64,000 bases of DNA, from NCBI GenBank assembly GCA_023422635.1, contig JAFAGO010000035.1, positions 62,001 to 126,000 of the forward strand, given 5' to 3'. The notes beneath the pieces were generated by a model that had not been told where the DNA came from, ran no database searches, and saw only the letters and a list, made by a program, of their open reading frames with translations. The translations under genes and the position numbers were made by a program. Positions 34,461 through 42,946 of this stretch are shown piece by piece. How positions within the stretch are numbered: position 1 is the first letter of the stretch; each line of letters opens with the position of its first letter. The stretch is from Bacteroidota bacterium. GTDB lineage: Bacteria; Bacteroidota; Bacteroidia; Flavobacteriales; Weeksellaceae.

Positions 34461-35660
34461 TTAATCCAAAGCCTGTTTTAAGTCTGCAATAATATCCTCT
34501 ACATTTTCCAAACCAACCGAGCAGCGCACCAAACCTGCTGTAATTCCGACTTCGTTTCGTTCTTCATTCGAAAGTTTGGAATGCGTTGTGGAAGCAGGAT
34601 GCGTAACAATCGTTCTGGTGTCGCCTAAGTTTGCGGACAAAGAACACATCTTAATTTTGTTCAGAAAATTTCTTCCTCCTTCGATGCCTCCTTTCACTTC
34701 AAAAGCAACAATGCTTCCGCCCAATTTCATTTGTTTTTTGGCAATTTCGTAGTTGGGATGCGATTTCAAAAAAGGATATTTCACCAGTTCAACATTCGGA
34801 TGAGATTCTAGAAATTCTGCAACTTTCAAAGCATTTTCGCAATGTTTATCGACTCTTAAAACCAAAGTTTCCAAGCTTTTACTCAAAACCCAAGCGTTGA
34901 AAGGTGACATTGCTGGTCCGGTATTTCTCGCAAACAAATAAATTTCACGAATTAAATCTGCTTTTCCAACCGCAACTCCACCCAAAACGCGACCTTGTCC
35001 GTCAATTAATTTTGTAGCGGAATGCACCACAATATCAGCGCCATATTTTATTGGCTGTTGCAAATATGGCGTTGCAAAACAGTTATCAACAACGAAAATA
35101 AGGTTGTGCTTTTTGGCAATTTTCCCAAAATATTCCAAATCCAAAACTTCAATGGCTGGATTGGTTGGTGTTTCTAAATATAAAATTTTGGTATTCGGTT
35201 GAATTAAATCTTCAACTGTTGCCGCGTTTTCTGCTTTAAAATAGGTGGTATTGATATTCCATTTTGGGAAATATTTGGTAAACAACGTATGCGTAGATCC
35301 AAATACAGATTGGCAACTCACAATATGATCGCTCGCACTTAAAAGTGCCGCAAATGTGGAATAAATAGCAGCCATTCCCGTTGCAAAAGCGTAACCCGAT
35401 TCTGCACCTTCCATTATTGCGATTTTCTCGATAAATTCGGTTACGTTAGGATTAGAAAATCGGCTGTATAAATTCTTGTCCTTTTCCTCTGCAAAACTGG
35501 CGCGCATATCTTCGGCATCTTCAAAAATAAAACTTGAAGTAAGATATAACGGCGTTGAATGCTCATCAAACTGAGTTCTTTCGGTTTGAGTTCGAACGGC
35601 GATGGTTTCGAAATTGGTTGTCGGTTGTTGGTTATTGGTTGATGGTTTGTTTTCTGACAT
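34461..35660 (-). CDS. metZ: O-acetyl/succinylhomoserine sulfhydrylase (Cys/Met-metabolism PLP enzyme)
   Basis: A 399-aa fold-type I PLP enzyme that would join acetylhomoserine and sulfide to homocysteine. It shows YSRFSNPNVTEF, the PLP-phosphate region, VVDNCFATPYLQQP and the Schiff-base lysine in HSATKLIDGQGRVLGG. It could also be a cystathionine gamma-synthase or lyase; the genome has a second, MetY-type enzyme at 44648. The order (metX, homoserine dehydrogenase, this gene) favours the direct sulfhydrylation route. Its first ~15 residues (KPSTNNQQPTT) are encoded by repeat R5. Confidence 0.88.
   Translation of the reverse strand: MSENKPSTNNQQPTTNFETIAVRTQTERTQFDEHSTPLYLTSSFIFEDAEDMRASFAEEKDKNLYSRFSNPNVTEFIEKIAIMEGAESGYAFATGMAAIYSTFAALLSASDHIVSCQSVFGSTHTLFTKYFPKWNINTTYFKAENAATVEDLIQPNTKILYLETPTNPAIEVLDLEYFGKIAKKHNLIFVVDNCFATPYLQQPIKYGADIVVHSATKLIDGQGRVLGGVAVGKADLIREIYLFARNTGPAMSPFNAWVLSKSLETLVLRVDKHCENALKVAEFLESHPNVELVKYPFLKSHPNYEIAKKQMKLGGSIVAFEVKGGIEGGRNFLNKIKMCSLSANLGDTRTIVTHPASTTHSKLSNEERNEVGITAGLVRCSVGLENVEDIIADLKQALD
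35614..35648 (+). repeat. GGTTGTCGG-type repeat, copy R5
   Basis: TTGGTTGTCGGTTGTTGG and TTATTGGTTGATGG units inside the 5' end of metZ. Same orientation as R1 and R3, with no inverted mate nearby. Confidence 0.72.
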
Positions 35661-35717
35661 TTCACTTTATATTTTTATCATTTCAAGGAACGAGAAATCT
35701 AATGTATGTAAAAGATT

Positions 35718-35752
35718 CTTCGACTTCATTTCGTTTCGCTCAGAATGACAGA
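35718..35752. repeat. TTCGAC-type interspersed repeat copy
   Basis: CTTCGACTTCATTTCG then TTTCGCTCAGAATGACA. Occupies the 135-bp gap between metZ and the homoserine dehydrogenase gene. Confidence 0.5.
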
Positions 35753-35795
35753 CTTTCTTTATTCTTCGGACATCGGACTTTCCGACTTCCGGACT

Positions 35796-37334
35796 TTATT
35801 TTGTTTCACTTAATCTTAAAATATCTCCAAAAACGCCACGAGCGGTTACTTTTGCTCCAGCACCGGCGCCCATAATTACGATGGGATTTTCTCCGTAACT
35901 TTCGGTGTAGATTTCGAAAATTGAATCTGAACCTTTCAGTTGTCCTAAAGCGGAATTGGCAGGAACGGAAATCAGCTTAACATCCAAATCACCTTTTTCT
36001 TTACTTAAATCTCCGTGCAAATCGCCAACGTAACGTAAAACGTGATCGGGCTGCTGGTTGGCTTTTATTTTTTCATATTCTTCATCTAATTCTGAAAGTC
36101 TTGAAATAAATTCATCTTTAGAAATTTCAAGTAAGTTTTCGGGAACTAAATTCTGAATGTTAATATCTTCAAATTCGTTGATTAAATCCAATTCTCTGGC
36201 AAGAATCAAAAGTTTTCTTGCGACATCGTTTCCACTTAAATCTTCTCTTGGATCGGGTTCTGTATAGCCTTTTTCTAATGCTTCGAGCACAATTTTGGAA
36301 AAAGGTTCGTTTCTAACTGAAAAATTATTAAACACATAACTCAACGTTCCAGAAAAAACGCCTTTAATACTCGTAATATTCTCACCAGAAAGATGCAGCA
36401 ATTTAATCGTATCAATTAAAGGCAAACCTGCACCAACATTAGTTTCGTAGAGATAATGTTTTTTATTTTTTTCTAAAAGTTTTCTAAAATCTCGATAAGT
36501 GGAAATCGACAAGGTGTTGAAAATTTTATTGGAACCAACGATATCAAAACCTTGATCAACAAAGGTTTCGTAATGTTTTACAAAATCTTTGCTCGCCGTA
36601 TTATCCACCATTACCAAATTTTCCAAATCATGTTCTTTAGCGTATTGCAAAAGTTTTTCGATACTTGAATCGGTTTGTGAATAATTGACTTTCTGTCTCC
36701 AATCGCTTCCAAATCCACCATTATTTAAGGCCATTTTTTTGGAGTTTGCAATGGCAACAATTTTAAGTTCCAGGCGTTTTCTGTTCAGAATATCGTAGGC
36801 GGAATCCAGAATTTGTTCAATTAAAGTTCCTCCAACATTTCCGTGACCAATCAAGGCAAGATGAACAACTTTTGGTTTTCCGAAAATTTCGGTTTCGATA
36901 ATATTCTTGGCCAATTCTGTTTGATTTCCTGTAACCACAATATTTACTCTTCCTGCCGAAGCTACTTGACTCAAAAGCAGTGGAAAAACTTTATTGCGTT
37001 GCAATTCCGAGAGGATTTTGTTATAGTTTTCAGAAACAAAACCAATCGCGGTAAGGTTGTTAACACTTGAAATTTTGCTCACATACCCTCTTTCTTTTTC
37101 CTCTTTAAATTCCTCAAGCAAAAAGCAAACGGCAGCCTCAGCATCCGCTTCATCAACCAAAACCGAGATTCCGTTTTCAATGGCTTGTTGGGAAATTACA
37201 CCGACAGAAATTCCGCCGCCGTTGAGAGCTTTAAAAATTCGAGAATCAATACCGATTTGGCCTAAGAAATCTTTCCCTTCAAAGTTAACAAGTGCTTTAT
37301 TTCGGTAAATGTTAATGGTGTTTAAGTCTGTCAT
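35796..37334 (-). CDS. homoserine dehydrogenase with N-terminal ACT-like regulatory region
   Basis: A 512-aa protein. The first ~155 residues resemble the ACT-containing linker of bifunctional aspartokinase-homoserine dehydrogenase (VNFEGKDFLGQIGIDSRIF, then VNNLTAIGFVSE), but the aspartokinase catalytic domain is absent. The NAD(P) fold follows (ALIGHGNVGG, ~158-167). The HSD catalytic part is recognised from YETNVGAGLPLI and GVFSGTLSYVFN. It makes homoserine for methionine. It is 2 bp downstream of metX, under the SAM-I riboswitch, so this is a methionine-dedicated copy. Not a truncation: the start is clean and the length fits a complete two-domain protein. Confidence 0.9.
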   Translation of the reverse strand: MTDLNTINIYRNKALVNFEGKDFLGQIGIDSRIFKALNGGGISVGVISQQAIENGISVLVDEADAEAAVCFLLEEFKEEKERGYVSKISSVNNLTAIGFVSENYNKILSELQRNKVFPLLLSQVASAGRVNIVVTGNQTELAKNIIETEIFGKPKVVHLALIGHGNVGGTLIEQILDSAYDILNRKRLELKIVAIANSKKMALNNGGFGSDWRQKVNYSQTDSSIEKLLQYAKEHDLENLVMVDNTASKDFVKHYETFVDQGFDIVGSNKIFNTLSISTYRDFRKLLEKNKKHYLYETNVGAGLPLIDTIKLLHLSGENITSIKGVFSGTLSYVFNNFSVRNEPFSKIVLEALEKGYTEPDPREDLSGNDVARKLLILARELDLINEFEDINIQNLVPENLLEISKDEFISRLSELDEEYEKIKANQQPDHVLRYVGDLHGDLSKEKGDLDVKLISVPANSALGQLKGSDSIFEIYTESYGENPIVIMGAGAGAKVTARGVFGDILRLSETK

Positions 37335-37336
37335 TT

Positions 37337-38275
37337 TTAAAAAATTGGTTTTAGTATTTCGATCAACTGTTCATATTCCATCAAGAACGCATCATGACCA
37401 TGTATTGAACTGATTACATGATAATTAACACGATTCGTTTCTTTTAATAATTGATACGTTTTTTCCATTTCGAAAGCTGGAAAAAACAAATCGGTGTTTA
37501 CAGAAATCAAGCGAATTTCTGCTTTTATATTTTCTAATTTACTCGAATCTGCATTGATAGTCGTCAACAAATGATTGACTAATTTATAGGCTTTCAATGC
37601 AAAACGTTCGCTCAACGCTTTTCCATGATAATCCAACCATTCGTGCGATTTCCATTTTTGGTTTTCTACAGAAACTTCTCTGTTAAATCTCAAATTTAAA
37701 GATTCAGGAGTTCGATAGCATAACATCGCGTGAACGCGTGCTTTTTCTAATGGATTATCTGGATTTTCAAGTAAATATTTCTGAGTTAGACATTGGGAAT
37801 ACAACCAATCTGTGGTTTTGTAATCCGTTGCAATCGGAATGAAATTTTGGGTTAAATTTGGTTCAATCGCTAACATTTCCCAACCAATAGCACCACCAAG
37901 CGAACCTCCAATTATCGCATATAATTGATTTATATTCAATTCTTTAAATCCATTTAAAAATAATTGAGCAATATCGAAAGTGGTAAAAAATTTGTAATCT
38001 TCAATAAAAAATTCATCATATCCATTTCCCGGAATATTGAAGCAAATAACAGTGTATTTTTTGGTATCAATTAATTTACCATCACCAACTATTTTTTTCC
38101 ACCAGCCATTCTCACCAGCAACATCAGAGTTTCCGGTTAATGCGTGATTGATTAGAATAATTGGAGCAGAATGCAAAGGTTTTCCAAAAAGCTCATAGCT
38201 TAATGGAATATCGTACACGCTTCCATTGGAAGTTGTAAAATCGGTAATTAAGATGGTTTGAAGGTTGTTTTTCAA
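37337..38275 (-). CDS. metX: homoserine O-acetyltransferase, MetX-like
   Basis: A 312-aa alpha/beta hydrolase-fold acyltransferase. It has INHALTGNSDV near the N-terminus, nucleophile elbow GGSLGGAIGWE, and the catalytic Asp and His in NTDLFFP and HGHDAFLME. It activates homoserine with acetyl (or succinyl) CoA. It is shorter than the usual 350-380 residues. The start is TTG: a TAA stop lies three codons upstream in frame and no internal Met precedes the catalytic core. It is the first gene after the SAM-I riboswitch, 57 bp downstream of the aptamer. Confidence 0.9.
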   Translation of the reverse strand: MKNNLQTILITDFTTSNGSVYDIPLSYELFGKPLHSAPIILINHALTGNSDVAGENGWWKKIVGDGKLIDTKKYTVICFNIPGNGYDEFFIEDYKFFTTFDIAQLFLNGFKELNINQLYAIIGGSLGGAIGWEMLAIEPNLTQNFIPIATDYKTTDWLYSQCLTQKYLLENPDNPLEKARVHAMLCYRTPESLNLRFNREVSVENQKWKSHEWLDYHGKALSERFALKAYKLVNHLLTTINADSSKLENIKAEIRLISVNTDLFFPAFEMEKTYQLLKETNRVNYHVISSIHGHDAFLMEYEQLIEILKPIF

Positions 38276-38332
38276 TTTATTTTATCATAAAAATCAATTG
38301 AAAACGCTATAAAGAAATAAGGTAAATCGTTC

Positions 38333-38435
38333 GTTATCTTTTCCGCTTTGCGCAGATAGAATGTAGCACCTTCTTCGTTTCCGAAGGGTTGCCAAGGTTT
38401 CATAGAGTCCAATCTCTCCACCTTTCTTGATAACA
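38333..38435 (-). promoter_or_regulatory. SAM-I riboswitch (S-box) controlling the metX operon
   Basis: On the minus strand, P1 pairs GTTATC with GATAAC. Conserved pieces follow in S-box order: AAGGTGGAGAGATTGGACTC, ATGAAACC, TTGGCAACC and AGGTGCTACATTC. This is the SAM-I aptamer. It ends 57 nt before the TTG start of metX. I see no hairpin-plus-T-run between aptamer and start, so control may be on translation. A mini-ORF ATG-ATA-AAA-TAA lies at 38277-38288, just before the start. Confidence 0.93.
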
Positions 38436-38466
38436 TTTTCAAATATGTAAATGAACAAATTCTTGG

Positions 38467-38474
38467 CAAAGATA
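38467..38474 (-). promoter_or_regulatory. -7 box TATCTTTG for the metX operon
   Basis: Minus-strand TAnnTTTG match about 32 bp upstream of the SAM-I aptamer, a sensible place for the promoter of the leader. The -33 region is not clear. Confidence 0.55.
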
Positions 38475-38684
38475 GTTTATAATTTTTTACCTGAAAAATA
38501 ATCGCGCGATTTTCTCTTTATTCATCATCAGAAACACAAAACATCTAACGATTGTATAACAATTAGCAAAAAATCTTTTTGAGGAATTTACTCATTCATC
38601 ATCAACCTAAAAAACTAATTGTGTATTTGGAATATATCATGTTTAAATACGGCACGCAACCTTTAACCCCCGAAAAATATTCAC

Positions 38685-38692
38685 TAAATTTG
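38685..38692 (+). promoter_or_regulatory. -7 box TAAATTTG for the SLC13 gene
   Basis: TAnnTTTG match 18 bp before the ATG. TTTA at 38662-38665 could be a weak -33 element. The divergent gap back to the metX leader has no other feature I can support. Confidence 0.5.
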
Positions 38693-38710
38693 TGATAATA
38701 CAGGATTATT

Positions 38711-40186
38711 ATGGCGTACGATTATTTTCAGCGGGTAAAACATATCCGAACAGGCATCCGAGTGTATAGTGATTTGCTCATCGAAAAATCGCTTGATGTG
38801 TGGAATGTTAAAACGAAAGTTGGATTGTTCTTTTTCTCGCTCCTCATTTCATTATGTACCACCTATTTTTTATCGCCAGAAGCATTTACTGATGCTCAAA
38901 AATACACGCTTTTTATTTTAGTATTTTCAATATGCCTTTGGGCGACTGAAGCAATTCCTCCGTTTGCGGTAGGCATTTTTATTATTGGATTTTTAATGTA
39001 TACCATGCGAAATATGGATGGCGCAACAATTAGTCCAGACGTAATTTCCAATACGTGGTCCGATAGTGTTATTTGGATTTTCCTTGGCGGATTCTTTTTA
39101 AGTGAAGGAATGCGAAAAACGAATCTCGACCTTTCGCTGTTTAAATTTTCAATTTTTATGTTTGGAAGTCGTCCTAAATATTTGCTTTTAGGAATTATGA
39201 TTGTTACTTCGCTTCTATCTCTTATCATATCAAATACTGCCACTGCTGCGATGATTTTAGCTTCGGTGATGCCTTTTTTGGAACGTGAAGGAAAAGATTC
39301 TCCATTATCCAAAGCGATTTTAATTAGTATCCCTGTGGCAGCTACATTTGCTGGAATGGCAAGTTTAATTTCCTCGCCTCCTAACCTGATTGTGGTGGAT
39401 GCATTAAAATATAAAGGGTACGATGTTTCTTTCAACAATTGGCTAATTCTTGGGTTACCTCCGGCGTTACTATTGCTTTTCGGATTTTGGTGGACCGTCA
39501 ATAAAAAATATTTAAAAAACACAAAGAAGGCCGATCTTTCTTTTCTAGATGTTCCGATAATCATGACAAAAAAATTACGGTTGCAGCGACTTATCGTAAT
39601 AACCGTTCTTGCAATTACGGTTTTCTTTTGGATGATGGGGCATCAATGGAATATCCCTACTGCGGCAACTGCTATCTTCCCGATTATGTTTCTTCCAATG
39701 CTAGGCGTTATTACTGCGGAAGATGTAAGAAAACTACCTTGGGATACCTTAATGCTTGTTGCAGGTGGGCTCGCATTAGGAATCAGTATAAAAGAAATGT
39801 TAGCGCCTTATTATTCCCAATATTTAGCCGGAATGCAATTTAATAAATTTGTTATGATGGGTATTTTCGGGTTCGTTACCATTCTGTTTTCCAATATTAT
39901 GAGCAGTACAGCAACCGCTACCATCATTATTAATATTGCAGCCGTGGTTTTACCTGCAGAACAAATTCTACCTGTGGGATTGGTGATTGGTTTATGCGCA
40001 TCTTGTGGATTGTTTCTTCCCGTTTCAACACCTCCAAATGCAATTGTTTTTGGCACAGGGATGATTCGGCAATCGGATTTCAATTTGGGAGGTTTTTTCG
40101 GTGGCGTTGTAGGACTTACTGTTGCACTATTATGGGTTTATTTCCTCGACCGATTTACTCCGTTCATGAGTATGCTGTTGGTTTAG
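38711..40186 (+). CDS. SLC13/DASS family anion symporter
   Basis: A 491-aa membrane protein with 10-12 helices. Duplicated family signatures: SNTATAAMILASVMPFLE in the first half and the second SNT-like segment SNIMSSTATATIIINIAAV in the C-terminal half, plus SSPPNLIV and VSTPPNAIVFGTGMI. It should be a sodium-coupled transporter of di/tricarboxylates or sulfate; the substrate cannot be fixed from sequence. It is divergent from the methionine operon, so sulfate is a tempting but unproven guess. The next gene starts 53 bp on with its own -7 box. Confidence 0.92.
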   Translation: MAYDYFQRVKHIRTGIRVYSDLLIEKSLDVWNVKTKVGLFFFSLLISLCTTYFLSPEAFTDAQKYTLFILVFSICLWATEAIPPFAVGIFIIGFLMYTMRNMDGATISPDVISNTWSDSVIWIFLGGFFLSEGMRKTNLDLSLFKFSIFMFGSRPKYLLLGIMIVTSLLSLIISNTATAAMILASVMPFLEREGKDSPLSKAILISIPVAATFAGMASLISSPPNLIVVDALKYKGYDVSFNNWLILGLPPALLLLFGFWWTVNKKYLKNTKKADLSFLDVPIIMTKKLRLQRLIVITVLAITVFFWMMGHQWNIPTAATAIFPIMFLPMLGVITAEDVRKLPWDTLMLVAGGLALGISIKEMLAPYYSQYLAGMQFNKFVMMGIFGFVTILFSNIMSSTATATIIINIAAVVLPAEQILPVGLVIGLCASCGLFLPVSTPPNAIVFGTGMIRQSDFNLGGFFGGVVGLTVALLWVYFLDRFTPFMSMLLV

Positions 40187-40210
40187 TTATCATAAAAAAA
40201 AATATTTAAA

Positions 40211-40218
40211 TACCTTTG
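40211..40218 (+). promoter_or_regulatory. -7 box TACCTTTG for the glycoside hydrolase gene
   Basis: TAnnTTTG match 21 bp before the chosen ATG. The longer reading frame would start at a TTG inside this box, which argues against that start. Confidence 0.5.
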
Positions 40219-40239
40219 TCACCTAATAAAGATGACGAT

Positions 40240-42846
40240 ATGAATGCCGAAATAAAAAGATTAAAAGATCCGAACTGGAAAGTATGGGGACCTTATGTAA
40301 GTAACCGCCAATGGGGAAACGTACGTGAAGACTACAGTCCGGACGGAAGTGCTTGGGATTATACCGGACATGATACAGCAGAAAGTTATACCTACAGATG
40401 GGCAGAAGAAGGAATCGCAGGGATTTCCGACGATAAACAACTGCTTTGTTTTGCCTTCTCTTTTTGGAATAAAAAAGATAAAAGAATAAAAGAAAGATTC
40501 TTCGGACTGAGCAATCACCAAGGGAATCACGGAGAAGATGTTAAAGAAATCTTCTATTATTTAGACAATACACCATCCCACAGTTATATGAAAATGGTGT
40601 ACAAATATCCGATTAATGAATTTCCGTACGATCAGCTCATTGAGGAGAATGCACGACGCACTAAAAACGATCAGGAATACGAAATTATTGATACCGGAAT
40701 TTTCGATAATGATGAGTATTTTGATCTTTTTATAGAATACTGCAAAGCCGCAGAAGACGACATTCTTGTTCGTGTAACAGCCGTGAATAGAAGCTCAAAG
40801 AAAGCTCCTTTGGTGATTCTTCCCACAATTTGGTACAGAAATAATTGGAAGTGGGGATACAACGAATATAAGCCTAATTTAAGAGCAGATCTTCCTGGAT
40901 CGATCACCATCGACCACAGTCGGTTGCCATTAAAAAAGTTCTATTCAAGAAATAAAAATACCGAAAGTTTATTCTGCGAAAACGAAACCAATACGCACAA
41001 GTTATATCAAGCCCCCAAAACAGAAGGTTTTTTCAAAGATGGCATCAACGATTATATTGTTCATAACCAAGAAACGGTAAATCCTTTGAAGGAAGGAACA
41101 AAAGCGTGCTTCCTTATAGATGATGAAATTGAGGCCGGCGAAAGCAAAACGTTTGACTTTCGTTTAAGTTCTTTTGATGCAGAAGACGCCTTTTTTGGAT
41201 ATGATGAAATGTTTGAAATTCGAAAACAAGAATCTGACGAGTTTTACGAAATCGTTCAAAAAGATATTCCTGATGAAGACGAAAAAAACGTGCAACGCCA
41301 AGCGTTTGCAGGACTTTTATGGAACAAACAATTCTACCATTACAACGTAGGAAAATGGCTAAAAGGCGATCCTAATTTCGAAGCTCCACGTAATTTCGAT
41401 CAATTTGTTCGAAATACAGAATGGAAACATTTGCATAATAAAGACATTATTTCCATGCCCGATAAATGGGAATATCCTTGGTATGCGACTTGGGATTTGG
41501 CGTTTCATTGCGTACCCTTTGCCCTTATCGATTCTCAATTTGCAAAAGACCAACTTTTGTTGCTCACCAAAGAATGGTACATGCATCCGAACGGTCAATT
41601 ACCCGCTTACGAATGGGATTTAAGCGATGTAAATCCGCCCGTTCACGCCTGGTCGTGTTTCCGGGTTTTTAAAATTGATGAAAAAATTTACGGACAACCA
41701 GATTTGCCATTTCTCGAAAAAGTCTTTCAGAAGTTATTATTGAATTTCACTTGGTGGGTAAACCGAAAAGATAAACAAGGAAACAACCTTTTTGGAGGCG
41801 GATTTCTTGGGTTAGATAATATTGGTGCATTCGATCGCAATATGCAAATGAAAAATGGCGAATATCTGGAACAAGCAGATGGCACAAGTTGGATGGCCAT
41901 GTATGCCCTTAACATGATGCGCATCGCAATGGAACTTGCATTGTACAACGATGTATATGAAGATATGGCGATTAAATTTTTCGAACATTATTTGTACATC
42001 GCGGAAGCCATGGAAAATCTTGGCAACGAAAAACAAGGATTATGGAACGAAGAAGATGGATTTTTCTACGATGTTTTGCAGCTGCAGGGTGGCCAAAGTA
42101 CTTCTTTAAGATTACGTAGCATTGTAGGTTTAATTCCATTATTTGCCGTTGAAATTATCGATCACGAGATGTTGGAAAAGCTGCCAAAATTCCAACAAAG
42201 AATGGATTGGATTCTTCAAAATAAAAAGGAACTCGCCAACTTAGTTTCTCATTGGAAATTAGAAGGCGTAGGACAAAAGCATTTAATGAGCATTCTTCGC
42301 AGACACCGACTTTCCAAAGTTTTAACCAGGATGTTGGATGAAAATGAGTTTTTAAGCGATTATGGAATTCGTGCAATGTCCAAGGTTTACGAAAAAAATC
42401 CTTTCGTATTTTCTACCGCAGAAAAAGAACATGTGGTGTACTACACGCCCGCAGAAAGCGACAGCCGAATGTTTGGTGGCAACTCGAATTGGCGTGGCCC
42501 AATATGGTTTCCTATCAATTTTTTAATTGTAGAAAGCTTGCAGAAATTCCATTTCTATTATGGTGATTCTCTTAAAGTTAAGCTTCCATCATCAAGCGAA
42601 AATGAAGTTTCCCTCAACGTGGTTGCAGACGATTTAAGTAGACGTCTTCAAAGTATTTTCTTAAAGAATGAAAATGGTGATCGACCATTTAATGGCGGTG
42701 TGGAAAAATTTAATAAAGATCCACATTTTAAAGATTATATTATGTTTTACGAATACTTCCACGGAGATAATGGTCGTGGTGTAGGTGCAAGCCAACAATG
42801 TGGTTGGACGGCCACGGTTGCCAAATTAATTCAACCGAAAGTATAA
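40240..42846 (+). CDS. glucosidase, MGH1/GH63-like (alpha/alpha)6 barrel
   Basis: An 868-aa cytoplasmic protein without a signal peptide. The N-terminus shows a beta-sandwich (KVWGPYVSNRQWGNVREDYS, DTAESYTYRWAEEGIAG). The C-terminal two-thirds is a glycosidase barrel (WDLAFHCVPFALID, GQLPAYEWDLSDVNPPVHAW, FGGNSNWRGPIWFP, QCGWTATVAKLI). It matches the family annotated as glucosidase or mannosylglycerate hydrolase MGH1-like. It probably acts on an alpha-glucoside such as glucosylglycerate or mannosylglycerate, inferred from the family. The start was moved from TTG 40216 to ATG 40240. It ends at a bidirectional terminator. Confidence 0.87.
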   Translation: MNAEIKRLKDPNWKVWGPYVSNRQWGNVREDYSPDGSAWDYTGHDTAESYTYRWAEEGIAGISDDKQLLCFAFSFWNKKDKRIKERFFGLSNHQGNHGEDVKEIFYYLDNTPSHSYMKMVYKYPINEFPYDQLIEENARRTKNDQEYEIIDTGIFDNDEYFDLFIEYCKAAEDDILVRVTAVNRSSKKAPLVILPTIWYRNNWKWGYNEYKPNLRADLPGSITIDHSRLPLKKFYSRNKNTESLFCENETNTHKLYQAPKTEGFFKDGINDYIVHNQETVNPLKEGTKACFLIDDEIEAGESKTFDFRLSSFDAEDAFFGYDEMFEIRKQESDEFYEIVQKDIPDEDEKNVQRQAFAGLLWNKQFYHYNVGKWLKGDPNFEAPRNFDQFVRNTEWKHLHNKDIISMPDKWEYPWYATWDLAFHCVPFALIDSQFAKDQLLLLTKEWYMHPNGQLPAYEWDLSDVNPPVHAWSCFRVFKIDEKIYGQPDLPFLEKVFQKLLLNFTWWVNRKDKQGNNLFGGGFLGLDNIGAFDRNMQMKNGEYLEQADGTSWMAMYALNMMRIAMELALYNDVYEDMAIKFFEHYLYIAEAMENLGNEKQGLWNEEDGFFYDVLQLQGGQSTSLRLRSIVGLIPLFAVEIIDHEMLEKLPKFQQRMDWILQNKKELANLVSHWKLEGVGQKHLMSILRRHRLSKVLTRMLDENEFLSDYGIRAMSKVYEKNPFVFSTAEKEHVVYYTPAESDSRMFGGNSNWRGPIWFPINFLIVESLQKFHFYYGDSLKVKLPSSSENEVSLNVVADDLSRRLQSIFLKNENGDRPFNGGVEKFNKDPHFKDYIMFYEYFHGDNGRGVGASQQCGWTATVAKLIQPKV

Positions 42847-42859
42847 TTGAACAGAACTG

Positions 42860-42930
42860 AAAAAATGAATGTTTGAGTGCTCAACGGGAAAATTTCCTTC
42901 TGAGAAACACTCAAACATTCTTATTTATTA
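42860..42930. terminator. bidirectional terminator with long stem
   Basis: GAATGTTTGAGTG (42867-42879) pairs perfectly with CACTCAAACATTC (42908-42920). A nested GGAAA/TTTCC hairpin sits in the 28-base loop. An A run lies to the left and TTATTTATT to the right, between two converging genes. Confidence 0.85.
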
Positions 42931-42946
42931 CAATGAGTTTGATTAT

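Noticed and set aside
38272..38469. 65-codon minus-strand frame upstream of metX
   Set aside because: It runs exactly across the SAM-I aptamer, whose paired elements explain the sequence better than a peptide.
38896..39564. 222-codon minus-strand frame opposite the SLC13 gene
   Set aside because: The plus strand encodes a well-conserved transporter here; the antisense product has no recognisable domain.
40216..40239. TTG start for the glycoside hydrolase gene
   Set aside because: The TTG is part of the TACCTTTG -7 box; the ATG at 40240 begins the conserved protein.
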